From contig CAJTLK010000014.1 of the NCBI GenBank assembly GCA_910577415.1, positions 1 through 29,073 of the forward strand: 29,073 bases of DNA, read 5' to 3'. Positions 28,361-29,073 of the stretch are shown here, one piece after another. The stretch is from an uncultured Oscillospiraceae bacterium (lineage in GTDB: Bacteria > Bacillota > Clostridia > Oscillospirales > Oscillospiraceae). The translations under genes and the position numbers were made by a program. The notes under the pieces were generated by a model, which worked only from the letters and a program-made list of their open reading frames with translations, ran no database searches and was not told the origin of the DNA. The stretch's first letter is position 1. Every line of letters starts with the position of its first letter.

Positions 28361-29073
28361 ATGGTACAAAGAAAGTTCAAATCCATGGACGGCAACACCG
28401 CGGCGGCGCATGTCAGCTATGCGTTCACCGAGGTAGCGGGTATTTACCCCATCACGCCGTCCAGCCCCATGGCCGACTACGTCGACCAGTGGGCCGCCGC
28501 CGGACTGAAAAACGTCTTCGGCAATCCCGTCAAGGTCATTGAGATGCAGTCTGAGGCCGGTGCCTCCGGCACCGTCCACGGCTCTCTGGCCGCCGGCGCC
28601 CTGACCACTACTTACACCGCCTCCCAGGGCCTGCTGCTCATGATCCCCAATATGTATAAGATCGCGGGCGAGCTGCTTCCCGGCGTGTTCCACGTCTCCG
28701 CCCGTACCGTGGCCGCCCACGCCCTGAACATCTTCGGCGACCACTCCGACGTGATGTCCTGCCGCCAGACCGGCTTTGCCATGCTGGCCGAGAGCAGCGT
28801 CCAGGAGGTCATGGACCTTGCCCCCGTGGCCCATCTGGCCGCCATCAAGGGCCGGGTGCCCTTCGTCAACTTCTTTGACGGCTTCCGCACCTCCCACGAG
28901 ATCCAGAAGGTGGCCGTGTGGGATTACGCCGACCTGGCCGACATGCTGGACATGGACGCCGTGAAGGCTTTCCGCGCCCGCGCCCTGAACCCCGAGCATC
29001 CCACCATGCGCGGCAGCCACGAGAACGGCGACATCTTCTTCCAGCACCGCGAGGCCTGCAACAAGTACTATGA
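28361..29073 (+). CDS. nifJ: Pyruvate:ferredoxin oxidoreductase, N-terminal part (runs off the window)
   Basis: Start of the homodimeric enzyme that oxidises pyruvate to acetyl-CoA and CO2 with ferredoxin reduction, central to anaerobic energy metabolism. About 237 residues are visible. DGNTAAAHVSYAFTEVAGIYPITPSSPMA (shown here only as the family-defining start, with YPITPSSPMA near residue 30), EMQSEAGASGTVHGSL, TYTASQGLLLMIPNMYKIAGE and FGDHSDVMSCRQTGFAML are all highly conserved in domain I. AAGGAGG lies 10 nt before ATG 28361. GC content and codon use return to those of the housekeeping genes, marking the end of the island. Confidence 0.97.
   Translation, partial: MVQRKFKSMDGNTAAAHVSYAFTEVAGIYPITPSSPMADYVDQWAAAGLKNVFGNPVKVIEMQSEAGASGTVHGSLAAGALTTTYTASQGLLLMIPNMYKIAGELLPGVFHVSARTVAAHALNIFGDHSDVMSCRQTGFAMLAESSVQEVMDLAPVAHLAAIKGRVPFVNFFDGFRTSHEIQKVAVWDYADLADMLDMDAVKAFRARALNPEHPTMRGSHENGDIFFQHREACNKYY

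Noticed and set aside
1..29073. CRISPR arrays, tRNA or rRNA genes, transposases, integrases
   Set aside because: I looked for regularly spaced repeats, tRNA cloverleaf ends and recombinase motifs and saw none; the repeats present are the structured elements and the duplicated cassette described above.

Overview
The window looks like a chromosomal segment of a GC-rich anaerobic Firmicute, most likely an Oscillospiraceae-type gut Clostridium. This is inferred from a T-box leader on a single-chain glycyl-tRNA synthetase, recJ next to a bifunctional rel gene, a pyruvate:ferredoxin oxidoreductase, a feoA-feoA-feoB operon and strong AGGAGG-type ribosome binding sites. There are no tRNA or rRNA genes, no CRISPR array and no transposase.

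Layout: (1) 1-1400: 5' part of glyS (minus) behind a T-box, divergent from a YbaK-type Cys-tRNA(Pro) deacylase. (2) 1499-10861: a plus-strand run of recJ, rel, an ATP-grasp carboxylate-amine ligase, an Asp/Glu racemase, a MurE-type ligase and a MATE exporter. The ligase-racemase-MurE trio resembles a D-aspartate side-branch pathway for peptidoglycan. (3) 10858-14373: ferrous iron operon (feoA, feoA, feoB, Cys-rich FeoB partner) with four copies of GTTAGC-N4-GCTAAC at its two control points. (4) 14517-16560: rlmA, then ridA with a cyclase-family hydrolase, ending at a bidirectional terminator. (5) 16706-21113: minus-strand cytidylate-kinase-like gene, DEAD-box helicase, AEC transporter and comM. 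(6) 21246-28136: an accessory island, AT-richer in its plus-strand part. It holds an ECF sigma factor, a DUF4367 membrane protein (probable anti-sigma/sensor), a small secreted protein, an HTH/zinc-ribbon protein, and two secreted cysteine hydrolases each overlapped by a gene for a membrane-anchored or exported partner. (7) 28361-end: 5' part of pyruvate:ferredoxin oxidoreductase.

Two things stand out. First, the island carries four near-identical promoter sequences (TGCAACAAAA, then ACATATA at fixed spacing). They lie before the DUF4367 gene, the HTH gene and both hydrolase genes, but not before the sigma gene itself. This looks like a small self-contained ECF regulon controlling secreted hydrolases. 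The two hydrolases share a duplicated cassette of promoter, about 160-nt leader and signal peptide, joined to unrelated mature proteins. Second, three copies of a structured intercistronic element lie behind the ATP-grasp gene and both feoA genes. Their outer stems differ in sequence yet stay complementary, which supports a conserved RNA fold; the copy before feoB is followed by a terminator it could compete with.

All calls rest on reading the sequence and remembered family motifs. No database search or folding program was run.
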